A DNA stretch of 64,000 nucleotides. It comes from Ascochyta rabiei (taxonomy: Eukaryota > Ascomycota > Dothideomycetes > Pleosporales > Didymellaceae). The position numbers and the translations under genes are program-made. Below, piece by piece: positions 33,799 to 43,563 of this stretch. Location of the stretch: the NCBI RefSeq assembly GCF_004011695.2, contig NC_082425.1, positions 930,001 to 994,000 on the forward strand, written 5' to 3'. Within the stretch, counting starts at the first letter, position 1, and each line of letters opens with the position of its first letter. A model generated the notes under the pieces. The model was given only the letters and a program-made list of their open reading frames with translations. It ran no database searches and was not told the origin of the DNA.

Positions 33799-34306
33799 TG
33801 TGGTTCAATGCGATAGGGCAACCATTACAGGCGCAGCTTTGTTGCTTATTTGTTCGAACGACTAGCTGATGATTTCATCCTCTTATCTTTTGAAGGACCT
33901 CTGTGTGTGGAGGCTATGGCCTGAGTTGGGAGGCTGGCTTCACTTAGCGCTGCACGATTTATTGCGAGTTGCCTGTTTGCCTGCCGTGTCGTGACACCCC
34001 GCGTGAACGGCCCCCACACACTACAGAGCTCCGCCCATTCTGCACCCTCCATCTCTGCTGCGCCGATTCGAGTCAGCCGCCGAACCGATGGGGCTGTGGA
34101 GCTGAGTGTGAGTTCCAGGGTACACATTTGGTCTTCGTCTTCGCGTGCTGATAAAGAGTGTGCAGAAAGCCTGCACCTCAACGCGCACTCTTTCAGTATC
34201 CTCAGCCTTTTGCTCAACCAGCCCAATACTGCCTCATACAAGGCAGTATTTGTCTACTTAAAGTCTGACAAGCGCCCTTATCTCAACTTGTGAGGCGGAC
34301 ACGACT
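33799..34306. other. Divergent promoter space, caspase-like gene (-) and 115-aa orphan (+)
   Basis: About 508 bp between two divergent starts. A minus-strand open frame (33846-34241) fills much of it but has no signature. The arrangement suggests co-expression of the pair. Confidence 0.45.
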
Positions 34307-34772
34307 ATGGCGCAACATATTGGATCCAAAGCGCAAGAAACCCTACCAGTCCCGACTGATGTATGCAGAAACACCAATTATTCAGTTCCACACGCTTTGG
34401 AGCCACTCTATCTGACTTATCCTTAGGCAAGCTCCGAACGGTCTTATGACTACGGCAAAGAAACCAAATCTTACTACCAGGGGGGTGGGGTCCCTAATCG
34501 GGTAAGACAAAACGAGACATTCCATTGAAACCCTACTGATGCTCGCAAACTAGCCGGATAGCGCTTTTGACGAAGATGATAAGGTTCAGATGAAAGTCAG
34601 CAGGGTACTGAACGGTCGTCAGATCAAGACATGGAAGCCTTTCACAGTCCGCGGTAAACCGGTGTACAACTCCAGTATTAGCGATTGGACATACCGGCTG
34701 AACAAGGATGGAGCGGAGTATGAGGGGGCTACGTACTTTCCTGAGTGCAAGCTGAAAATCCGCAAGTCTTGA
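34307..34772 (+). CDS. Small orphan protein (115 residues), three exons
   Basis: Exons 34307-34360 (54 nt), 34427-34501 (75 nt) and 34554-34772 (219 nt), all joined in phase 0, with donors GTATGC and GTAAGA and acceptors CCTTAG and AACTAG. All three exons are multiples of three, so exon 2 could be skipped without a frameshift. The protein starts MAQHIGSKAQETLPVPTD, has a Tyr/Gly-rich middle (SYDYGKETKSYYQGGG), an acidic DSAFDEDD, then a C-terminal domain of about 65 residues (KVSRVLNGRQIKTWKPF and SDWTYRLNKDG) that looks like a small beta fold. There is no signal peptide or membrane segment. I recognise no family. It lies between the caspase-like and DUF6594 genes. Confidence 0.6.
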
Positions 34773-35038
34773 CCGGTGCAATAGCTGACAGGCACTCATG
34801 CAGGTGAGCATGGTGGCTTTCATTGGTGTGGGTGTCTTGCGATACAAGTGGACAGCCTCGTCTGCTGTGTTTCATGCAGCCTTACATACCAAATGCATGT
34901 TGAAGAGGGGTCTGGAGAGAATGATACGTAGTATACATAGAGGAATTATCCCATACAGATGGGTAGTAAACTCATGAAGTGCCGCGATCATTTGTTTATA
35001 ATTGTGGCTTCAAACCATATTCCTTTCTTGCATACATT

Positions 35039-36292
35039 ATGACATGGTTCTCAAGAACGAAGATTGGAGATGCGGAACAAGCTGTGATTCAAAGTCCGGT
35101 TGAATCCGTACGTTCTGAGAAGACCTTCGTTGCTGGGAGTCGGTCAAGCACGGCAGTTGACACAAATTCAAAATGTAGGATACCTTCTTACCACTGATTG
35201 TCGGGCTAACCAAGATAAGGTCCTAGCAAACTCAATAAAGCTACTCAAAAGAAAGAAGAAAGACGCAGGGAGAAAGAGAAAGACGCCATTATGAAAAGAG
35301 AGACATCCAAGACTGTCACTATACCGTGTATGTCGATCCAGTCAGATCGTTAGTAGACCTCCTGCTGATCATATTCCGACAGTGGAGAAATACCCAGAAG
35401 GCTACCCACGACTAGCAGCTTTCCAGTCAAGCGAATCCAGCTTTTCTATCTATCGGTCTTTTGGCTATCTCCATTCTCGCGTCATCCTGAGCATGCAGAA
35501 TGAGCTCCACGAACTTGAAGACAATCTCAAGGATCTTGACAATGCGGACCTTTTGGTGAACAAGAAACTACTCACCTCTTGTCAAAAGGCTGGAGCTAAA
35601 CGAGCGACCCTACTCTCCACTATCGGTGAAAAACTGGTTCGTTATGATGAAGTACTGATGAAGGCACGAGAGATGAATGCATTTCAGCGACCAGGTAACA
35701 GGGATTACGGCAGCTTGAGACGTTGGTTCTACTACAAAGGTCCACTTATAGCACGTGATGCAGACTTCATAAAGAGAAGAGAGGACCTTGTTACTCTTCG
35801 GCAAGGTCGAGAGTGGGCCGGGTTCGATGGCTGGATTGAGTCGTCAATCAAGAGGCTACCAGTAGGTCTGGCAGAGGTACACTTTCTATACGGATTGCAA
35901 GGAGGCTTCTGAGTACTGACTTTGATCAGAAACTGTTCACTACGCCTGAGCTACGTGCGAAAACTAAGGACCCGAAAATGCGATATTACTCTCCAGAGCG
36001 AATTGAGAGACTTGTCGGCATCCTTATCACGCTCATCATATTCATCCTGCTGGTCCTACCAGTGGTTGCAATGTACAAGCTTACGTCGGTCGGTAATCGT
36101 AACTCGACCATTGATGCCGTCGGTCTCCTTGTAGTGTTCACGTTGCTTTTCTCAGCGGCCATGTCCATGTTGACAAAGGCAAAGAGACACGAGCTCTTCG
36201 CAGCGTCTGCTGCCTACTGCGCTGTACTTGTCGTCTTCATATCGAACTTCAGCAACGATGGTAATGGAGGCGGAATAGGAATAGGTGCATGA
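35039..36292 (+). CDS. DUF6594 membrane protein
   Basis: Four exons, 35039-35174, 35220-35327, 35383-35876 and 35930-36292; introns of 45, 55 and 53 bp; 366 residues. The second exon encodes a Lys/Glu/Arg-rich stretch (KKEERRREKEKD) ending KTVTIPLEKYPEGYPR, where the DUF6594 domain begins. Family hallmarks are YPEGYPRLAAFQSSESSF, RSFGYLHSRVIL with the following MQNELHELEDNL, and a late GREWAGFDGW. Three C-terminal membrane helices are visible, around LVGILITLIIFILLVLPVVA, AVGLLVVFTLLFSAAMSM and FAASAAYCAVLVVFISNF. The first splice has the weakest acceptor (ATAAG) but is forced by the frame. DUF6594 proteins are abundant in ascomycetes and have no assigned function. Confidence 0.8.
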
Positions 36293-36759
36293 CTTGTGAG
36301 TGTAGTAGTTCAGCTCGGCCGGCGTCCCTTCCTTTGTTGCAAGGATCGTACACACGTAGTGATCTCCCTGACATTGTCACATCAGGTCGACGTCTGGCGT
36401 AGCCCATACGTCGCAATAAAAAATCGTTGTACACAACAGTCACTGTGAAATGTGCCGAGCTCACTGTTTGTTACATACTGTGTGTGTTGAGAAGCCGCGA
36501 AAGGAAGGAGGATTCACCTATGTCCTGATCAACCCCGCCATGAGCCCCACCCGATGGATGCCTGGAACAACCTGCCAAGGTGACAGCTTCATGGGCCAGA
36601 AATCTCCATTGCAAAGTCGTGAAAAGTTTGTACACTCGACAACCACAGCAGTCAATTGCAAAACAGTGTTTCCGATCGTGTTGACGTTACGACTCCAGAT
36701 TGTCCCTTCACACCAGCTACATCATCAGACCCAACTCAATCCAAACACCAACCACAAAC
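36293..36759. other. Intergenic spacer
   Basis: Downstream of the DUF6594 gene and upstream of the dehydrogenase pseudogene. No supported feature. Confidence 0.4.
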
Positions 36760-37542
36760 ATGTCAGAAAAACACATTGTGCTGCTCACAGGCGGAAACAC
36801 GGGAATTGGCTACGAGACCGTGAAGGCACTATACGCCTCACCTGAAACCTACACTATACTGATGGGCAGCCGCACCCTCTCGAAAGCGCAAGCCGCCATC
36901 GAGACGCTCAGGAGCGAGATGCCAGGCTCCAAGTCAGACATTGTACCGATCCAGCTGGACATTGAGGACGACCAGTCCATCCTCGACGCATACGAGGAGG
37001 TGAAATCTTCATACAGTAAAATCGACACCCTGATCAACAACGCCGGTGCGCTCCCCAACCCTCACCCCACACTATCCCCCCACACCACCCACCCGCCAAC
37101 AAACCACCCAACTAACCTCCCCCAGGCAGCTCCTTCGACAGCATATTGCACCACGACCCACGCCATCCAGCATCCGCAGCGCCTGGAACAAATCCTACTC
37201 GGTAAAAGTAACCAGCACCCAAGTGCCAACGACGACCTTGGCGCCGCTCCTGATCGCCTCCGAGACAGTCCCACGACTCCTCTTCGTGACCTCGGGCCTC
37301 TCCTCGCTCGCAACAGCCGCGCATGGGAAGATATCTGCTACGATTCTCCGCGAGCCTAGCGCAAAGGGGTGGCCGAAGCCGTTTGCGCAGAGCTAGATTG
37401 CGTATCGCAGTAGCAAGACGGCGATGAATATGATGATGTTGGATTGGGCGAGAGTGCTCGAGCCGGATGGTGTTAAGGTGTTTGGAGTTAGTCCGGGTTT
37501 CTAGCCACGGGGCTGGGAGGCATGGGGCCCGATTTCATGAGG
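36760..37542 (+). pseudogene. Short-chain dehydrogenase/reductase pseudogene
   Basis: The first exon (36760-37045) is intact: MSEKHIVLLTGGNTGIGYET carries the TGxxxGIG cofactor site, and LINNAG the NNAG motif. After an 80-bp intron (37046-37125, branch ACTAAC) the match continues SSFDSILHHD in one frame but resumes SAWNKSYSVKVTSTQV in another, so a frameshift lies at about 37150-37180. The second frame carries LLFVTSGLSSLATA and GWPKPFAQS, then meets TAG at 37394. Beyond it the same frame continues AYRSSKTAMNMMMLDWARVL (catalytic Tyr and Lys) and VFGVSPGF before a second TAG at 37502. Shifting by one base after that stop would resume the family pattern. Three or more lesions make it a clear, recent pseudogene of a cytosolic NAD(P) oxidoreductase. 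Confidence 0.85.
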
Positions 37543-38201
37543 ATTGATTGATTGATTGATTAGTTTAACGTCCTGTGTGAGTCTAAGACTATATAAGACG
37601 AGAGCAGTTAATCTACTCTAGTAATTTAAGGAGTGTGTTTGTGTAAAGGGATAGTAAATATGTGTTCGCAGTCCTATAGTGAGAGCCTATGCTCTTAAAG
37701 TTCATGAGGAGAACTGGTGCGGGAGAACCGCATTTGGGGGGTGAGGTGATTCGGGATGTGGTGCAGGGGAAGCGTGATGCTGATGCGGGTAAGGTTGTGA
37801 ACAGGGATGGTGTGCAGCCTTGGTAAATGATCGGCGTTTGCTTGTCGTTCAACGTGAAACCAAAAAAAAAAAAAAAAAAAAAAAACCAGATGGTTTGTCA
37901 CCTCTATTAATATCATACATGTCTCGGTCTTGTAATGAGCAAGAGCAACAGTGCGGTCTGCTGTCAGAATGCAAATTGGGTAAGATTAGATAGAGTGAAA
38001 ACTTCGAGCTATCACAAACATATTTTTCATTCCATCATATATCGTAAATGTCTACAAAAGGAACACCAACGCTATGGGTAAAGCTTGCGCTAAATGAATA
38101 TGTGCAGAAATAAAGTGAAATGCGCCAACATCGAGCGAAGCTCACTGTGATATGTGAAAAACCACCAAAAGATCGGAAACATGTGACAACATGTCAAGAA
38201 C
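37543..38201. other. Intergenic, with poly-A tract
   Basis: Holds a short (ATTG)n run at 37545-37562 and a 24-base A run at 37862-37885. No gene supported. Confidence 0.45.
37862..37885. repeat. Poly-A tract, 24 bases
   Basis: Uninterrupted A run flanked by C residues. It could be a retroposed poly-A tail or a simple homopolymer; no target-site duplication was identified. Confidence 0.8.
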
Positions 38202-39361
38202 TCAAACTGCAATGCAGTAGGCGTATCCAGCCCAGAGATTGGTACACTCCGAGTTGAGCTGCGTGTTGAGCTTGCGAAGCGTGGCGAAATCAACGGGCGC
38301 GGAAGCGCAGCTAGCACCAGACTGAGGGGTGAAGTAGTCGGTGCATCCAGCTGCTGCGCCCTCAATGATGAGATCAGGAACAGAAGACCCTGTATCGGGT
38401 TCAGAGTTGTTGACTGCAGCCGCTGCGACACTGGTTGGAGTAGGCACAGTGGAATGGGCAGTAGGAGTGGACGATGTGGGAGCCGGATCCTTTGGAAAAG
38501 TGTTGCTCTCGGCGACAGTGCCTTGGGCACTCGAAAGCGTACCAATAACGGCGCTATCACAAGTACTCCAGTTGAAAGGGCTTGTGAGACGGTTGGCGAT
38601 GTCAGAAGCATAGCATGGCGTAGGCCCGATGCCAAGGTTGTTGTCGGTGATCCTTCCAGCATTGTACAATCGAGCAGCTTTGTACCATTTGCTGTCGTCA
38701 GAAGTACCGGCGTCTGCAAGACACTGCTTCAAGGTCGTCTCAAGGCCATCGCCGTTAGTGCCGTCGTGGATCATGAGGCGAATGGTACTCGCAGGGCACG
38801 GGCTGATTGGATTGCCGTTAGGGTTGCAAGTTCCCTTGCCCTGAGCGCTCTGCATCAGGCCTGGGTTTTCGTGGGACCAGCGGGTAGTGGGGGCTCGTAC
38901 ACAGCCCTTGGACTCTTGCATCACGATGGCAAGGATGAACTCCTGAATCTTGTCAGAACGGATCCATGTTTGAGCGGCTTGGAGAGCAACCTACGCTGGG
39001 AATTCCAGTTGCGCTAGACTCGCCAGTGATGCTATCTTTGATGGCCTGCGTCTCAGCATCGCTGTTGTTCTCACCCCATCCTTCGACCTGGCAGGAGTTC
39101 TCAATAGTGTTGAGATTGGCTTCCCTGTGAGACTATTAGTGAACTGTAGCCAGGGAAGAGGGACGAAACCTACCAGGCATCGTCGAAGCTCAGCCATGAC
39201 TTCCGGGATGGCCAGCCAGTAGCCACGGTTCCGTCTCCACCAAACATGATATAAGCATCTCGAGCGACCATGGCGCGAGTGACGACGTTGATGCCAATTG
39301 GCGCGGCAAAGGAGAGTGCGACGAAGCTGAGAGCAGCAATGAAGAAAGTTGAAGCGACCAT
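38202..39361 (-). CDS. Secreted lysozyme-like (transglycosylase-type) protein with C-terminal LysM
   Basis: Three exons, 39361-39174, 39124-38995 and 38948-38202; introns of 49 and 46 bp; 354 residues. Residues 1-19 are a signal peptide (MVASTFFIAALSFVALSFA). After the second splice the protein reads EFILAIVMQESKGCVR, then NPGLMQSAQGKGTCN. This is the pattern of a lysozyme-like or lytic transglycosylase domain, with catalytic Glu in the MQES segment and the N-P-G-L-M-Q core. A Ser/Thr/Pro/Ala linker follows, then a single LysM domain ending GASCASAPVDFATL and LWAGYAYCIAV. LysM binds N-acetylglucosamine polymers; the catalytic half should cleave peptidoglycan or a related glycan. Such a protein could target bacterial walls or remodel chitin; which one cannot be read from sequence. 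Confidence 0.82.
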
Positions 39362-40815
39362 AATGGCGATTGATTCGAGCGAGAAGAAGAGAGTAGAGAG
39401 CGTTTAGAAGCGAGAATGCAATGGGTACAGAGTGAATGAAAGTAATAGCGGAGGGACTTGCCTCACGCAGTGCAGTGTGAAAGAGAGTAGAGAGCGTAGC
39501 GGGAGAGTGAGTGTGTACGGACAGTCGTGCATTTATATCAACATCAGATGAAGTGGGGTTCCTTCTGGTGGGCGTTTGCGCCTGCTGTTGCCCATGGGCG
39601 TACCTGACAGATGGTGGCAGCCGCTAGGGTGAGCATCCCTGCAATACGTAGGATGTCAACCCGCATCTGTGCCTGGTATTACCTCTCTCGGCAGACGTGC
39701 ATCGGTGAAACAAAGTCGCACGATCATGGGGACCACCACAAAGAGGGTGGCTTCGAATCACACAGACACACATCGCTGTGTTCGAGCGCAGCCTCGATTG
39801 ACGTCGCCAGATACGAATACCTGGAAACTGGTGCAAATCTCCGGGCGTGGTGCAACGATCATGGTGGTGTCGACGTCCTTCCTAGCTACGGATGACATCC
39901 GGCCTGTGGACCCAGAGGCTGCATGCAGGAACTTAACCCTAAAGAACTGTGGTTGTAGCTCCAACGGCTGGCTGTGCAACTCACCAGGCGTCGCGATAGG
40001 CGGTATAGTCGCAGCCAACCGCTTGAAGAACATTATGGAGACTGCATCTTCGGAGGGGTGTGCAGAGGGAGGCCACAGGCGAGCGTCTGCACATGACGGA
40101 AGATAGCATCTTTGTCGCTCGGGGAGCGGAGTAGCTTCCTAAAAAGAGCATGAGGCTCTGAGCACCTGCGAGGATGGGCGCCTCGCCCGGCGCCAGAAGC
40201 AAGTCGAGGCGATTTGACGCAGCGAGCGCTGAAACTTCCATGGGCCGCGGCCAACACCACGGCTGAGCGCGTACCTGTCACGCCCAAAGTGGAGAATGGC
40301 GCTTGGATCGAGCAAGGACATGTGAATCCTCGCAAACACCCTGCTGCACTTTGTTCTTCGAAACAAGCAGGAGGCCAGGTCGAGGCGAAAACGGCGTCTC
40401 CGCAAGGGCAGCAGCGCGGCGAGGACCTAGATGCGCAAAGTGAGACTTGCGTGGCACGCGTACAATGCCCTGCAACGCCATCTCCTACACAGGGCGAAGA
40501 AGAAACCTATAGATGAGAAGACTTGGTCATGCGTCGTTGTGTGCAGTCGTGCGCGGAGTCGTTCCACACATGTAAGCTCCGGCTGCTGTGGTGGCTGCAC
40601 GCGAGATCTACCAATGAGCAGAAGCTGCACATGCATTCGCCGGGGTACAGCGCTTCGGGTGACACCCGGTACCGAATGTCGTGATCGTGGCATCTAGATG
40701 ATAGCTGTATCTGCTAGCAACATAGATGAATTCTCGAGTTGATGAAAGACGATGCGGGGTGGCTGGTGCGAGGGTTTTCGAGAGTACGGGATTGAGCACA
40801 GAGGTCTCGATTTCG
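39362..40815. other. Intergenic, right edge of the accessory region
   Basis: About 1.45 kb. It contains the promoter of the LysM gene, with a TATA-like element. Several overlapping open frames on both strands at 39600-40700 have no domain. Nothing else supported. Confidence 0.45.
39531..39537 (-). promoter_or_regulatory. TATA-like element upstream of the LysM gene
   Basis: Read on the minus strand as tataaat, about 170 bp before the start codon at 39361. Confidence 0.35.
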
Positions 40816-41464
40816 TCATTCCATCACCTTCCTTCCAACTAACCCGTTTTCCATCTCTGGATACTCCCTCCATAGATTCACCAATGGCAGAAACATCTGC
40901 CTCTTGACCTCTCGTCCCTCGCTCTCAGCCCTGGCCTGCTCGCCTGCCCATTGCCACATCTGGGTCCAAGGCACCCACTCCCACTTTGCGCATTTGTGCG
41001 GTTCCAGTGCCTGTTTGCTTGTTAGCATCAGCATTGCATCGTCCTTGGGTACACTTACTTGAGCGACTTTGTTTTCTCCCGTGATCTCTGCAGTCACAAA
41101 GATGGTCACGTAGTGCTTTCCCTCGCCAAAAACGTCGTTGGTCGCTACTAGAAACTTAATTTTGCCTATCTCTAGGCCCGTCTCCTCTAGGCTTTCCCTT
41201 GCTGCTGTCTCGGCAAACGATTCGCCGTACTCGAGATGCCCGCCGGGGCATTGCAAGGTTCCTGTACCATGTCAGAGTAGACCTCAACGTATAAGCAACA
41301 GATGACAGATCTTCTGTATCAGAAGCCATGGAGATGTTGTGGGGAAAGGTGAGGCTTTGCTTACCGGCACCGTGGCTTCCAGTCCTCACGCCCATGATGA
41401 TGTTACCAGCGCCATCGTGAATGATGACGCCTACGCCTACTTTAGGCCGCTCTGATTCAGACAT
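40816..41464 (-). CDS. Nudix hydrolase, NUDT15-like
   Basis: Three exons, 41464-41365, 41261-41059 and 41010-40816; 165 residues. The first intron is 103 bp. The second is 48 bp (GTAAGT...AAACAG), in frame and free of stops, so retention would add 16 residues; skipping it gives the better family match (ENKVAQ to ALEPHKCAKWEW). The Nudix box is complete: GHLEYGESFAET, then RESLEETGL with the RE and EE metal-binding residues. Upstream, PKVGVGVIIHDGAGNIIMG and GSHGAGTLQCPGG are characteristic of the NUDT15 branch, which hydrolyses modified nucleoside di- or triphosphates. The protein has no targeting signal and should be cytosolic. The precise substrate is unknown. Confidence 0.88.
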
Positions 41465-41874
41465 GGCAAGACTGTAGAATGCGAACCTAGGGATTAGGGA
41501 GAAGATATGGACAGCTGTGCAGGCTGCAGCTTGATTGTAAGATGTGCTAGTCGCGTTAGTGCCGTATGTGGGATAGCTTAGCCTCGACAACCGCCTTTTC
41601 GGGCGTGCAGGGCGTGGTTGCAGACCACGTCGTGAAAGGCGAACCACTTGTATTGATTATGTATAGCGCAAAGTATTCGCAGATGTGTCCAAAGATGCTA
41701 GGACGCCCTCCAAAGCCCACAAAGACAGACCATAAGGTAGGTATCTGCTTTTCCAGATGTCAAGAAGCTCATAAGCTTCCTTGGTATGCAATCGCATCCA
41801 AGACGAAACAGCTCCCATCTCGGCTTCTCAGACTTTTGCGTTGTCTCGATTTCGTGTAGTGATTTGCTCTTTTA
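41465..41874. other. Spacer between Nudix and DUF6697 genes
   Basis: Upstream region of the Nudix gene and downstream region of the DUF6697 gene, both on the minus strand. No feature seen. Confidence 0.4.
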
Positions 41875-43563
41875 CTACAGCCGGCCGTCACGCACCCACT
41901 TGGGGTTGTCAGCGCGAGCCTGGAGTCCGACGAGCATGTTGTAGAAGTCGTTCTTCCAGTCGACGCACTCAAGGTACTCCCACCAGAGGCGCAGGGCAGG
42001 CGGGTCGTCAGCATCAGCCTAAGGACGGTGAGTTTTACACCGTCTGCGCGTCTTTTCAAGCAACTTACAGCATCGAAAGCGTTGAGGATGAAGTCAGACT
42101 TCATCATGGCAGTCTTCATGCTGGCCTCGCGCTCCCACTCAGCAAGCTCCTGGATATACTGCTGTATTTCCGTAGTCATCTTCTTGTTGTGTTTTTCCTC
42201 GTCAGCCGAATGGACGGTGGTATCGTCACTGCTGGCGGCCAAGAGAGAACCCTCGTACTCAGGTTTCGGAAAGAAGTGCTTCTTGAGTTCACGGGTGACC
42301 CAGTCCTCACGGAGCTTAGCTGTTAGCTCGTGCGAAATGTGCTCCTTGACGTGCTGAGGCACTCGAGCTCTCATGGTGTCATTGTCAAGCTTATCTGACC
42401 AGCGTGTCTGTGAGTAGTTTCCGAAGTAGGCGTAGCGACCTGGCGCTACCTGGACGAACATGGGTACATTTGTGTAAGAATTAGTGCCTTCAGGCAGTTT
42501 GTCGAACCCCTCTTCAGGAGCTGTGTTGAAGAACGCCGTTAGCTTGGCACCATGCTCTCCAGGCGCTTTCGGTAGATACGGCTCGTTGGTTGGGTCCAGC
42601 ATGTAGTAAGTGCGATTCTTCAACATAGACGCGCCAGCCGTGTTGATGTACCTTAGACCAGGGGACCAGCTGATACCACCGAACAAGTTTTGCAACATGT
42701 CGAGTGTGAAGGTAGTCATCTTCTGCGGATTCGGTATCTTTGCGCAGACGTCAGCAGGCAGTGATGCCAATGTGGTGAGGTAATAGGGCCTCCAGTCCTC
42801 CAATGAAAGGGACTCGACTTCCACAGAGTCAACATCGCCCTGGACAGTCGTGGTGTATGACAGAGGGGGGCTGGGAGTAACTGCAGGGATCGTTGTTTGT
42901 TGGACAATGGTATCGACCGGTCCGTCTGTGATAAGAGGTTCGTGGTTGCGTTTTGTCCTGTCAACCAACGGTTTGGAAGTCCTGCTGTTCAGATCAGCAA
43001 GAACAGCTGTCATGCGAGCAGGAAGCCTACGCGTTATCGCTGACTGTACCAGGCTGCTTCACACCACGCAAATGTGGCGCTAGTGACTTCGCGCCTGTTC
43101 CGCGATCGGTGACACTGGCAGATTTTACGTGTGGAGGTAAGCTACCGCCTGGCTTGAGTATACTGCGATCGTTCGCCTTTTGCTCGCCAGCATCTCCATT
43201 CACTGACTCGCAGACCTCACGGCTCAAGTGCTCGAGCTCCTGCTTGAACTGCATGGCAGTCTGACGAGAAGAGACAGGATCAGTGCCCCCGAGGGAATTG
43301 GCACGTATGGGCTGAGCGTTCTGCCTCACTTTGCTGAAGAGGTTGCAGAGATCGTGATACAGGTCTTTGAGGATGTCGACTTCTTCTCGCAAGTCTGCGT
43401 GCTTATCTTCCAAGTTGACGACTCGAGCCTCGAGATAAGGTGATGGGGGAGCGCTCATCTGGTGAGGCGTGCTGCTTCCTTGCAAACCGTTCACAGGGCT
43501 GCCACTCGGGTTGAAGTATCGAGCGCTGGGATCGGAGCTGTGGTGATGGTTCATGATGGGCAT
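41875..43563 (-). CDS. DUF6697 domain protein with coiled-coil N-terminus
   Basis: Three exons, 43563-43031, 42984-42069 and 42018-41875; introns of 46 and 50 bp; 530 residues from MPIMNHHH. Residues about 45-85 form a likely coiled coil (RVVNLEDKHADLREEVDILK). The conserved domain, from about residue 240, starts SLEDWRPYYLTTLASLPADV and includes FGGISWSPGLRYI, YYMLDPTNEPYLPKAPGEHG, VAPGRYAYFGNY and the C-terminal RLWWEYLECVDWKNDFY. It closely recalls the DUF6697 family of ascomycetes, of unknown function. The final exon, recovered only by splicing at GAT GCT|GTAAGT, supplies the Trp-rich end. An upstream coding-like stretch at about 43564-43870 may belong to the gene (see findings), so the true N-terminus is uncertain. 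Confidence 0.65.

Noticed and set aside
33846..34241. 131-codon minus-strand open frame in the caspase/orphan promoter region
   Set aside because: No recognisable domain, and it occupies the space expected to hold two promoters; kept as non-coding.
36760..37396. Treating the dehydrogenase as an intact three-exon gene
   Set aside because: No GT-AG combination was found that restores a single frame through the frameshift and both TAG stops while keeping the catalytic Tyr/Lys.
37862..37885. Poly-A run as proof of a retrotransposed gene
   Set aside because: No target-site duplication or upstream element remains; it may be a plain homopolymer.
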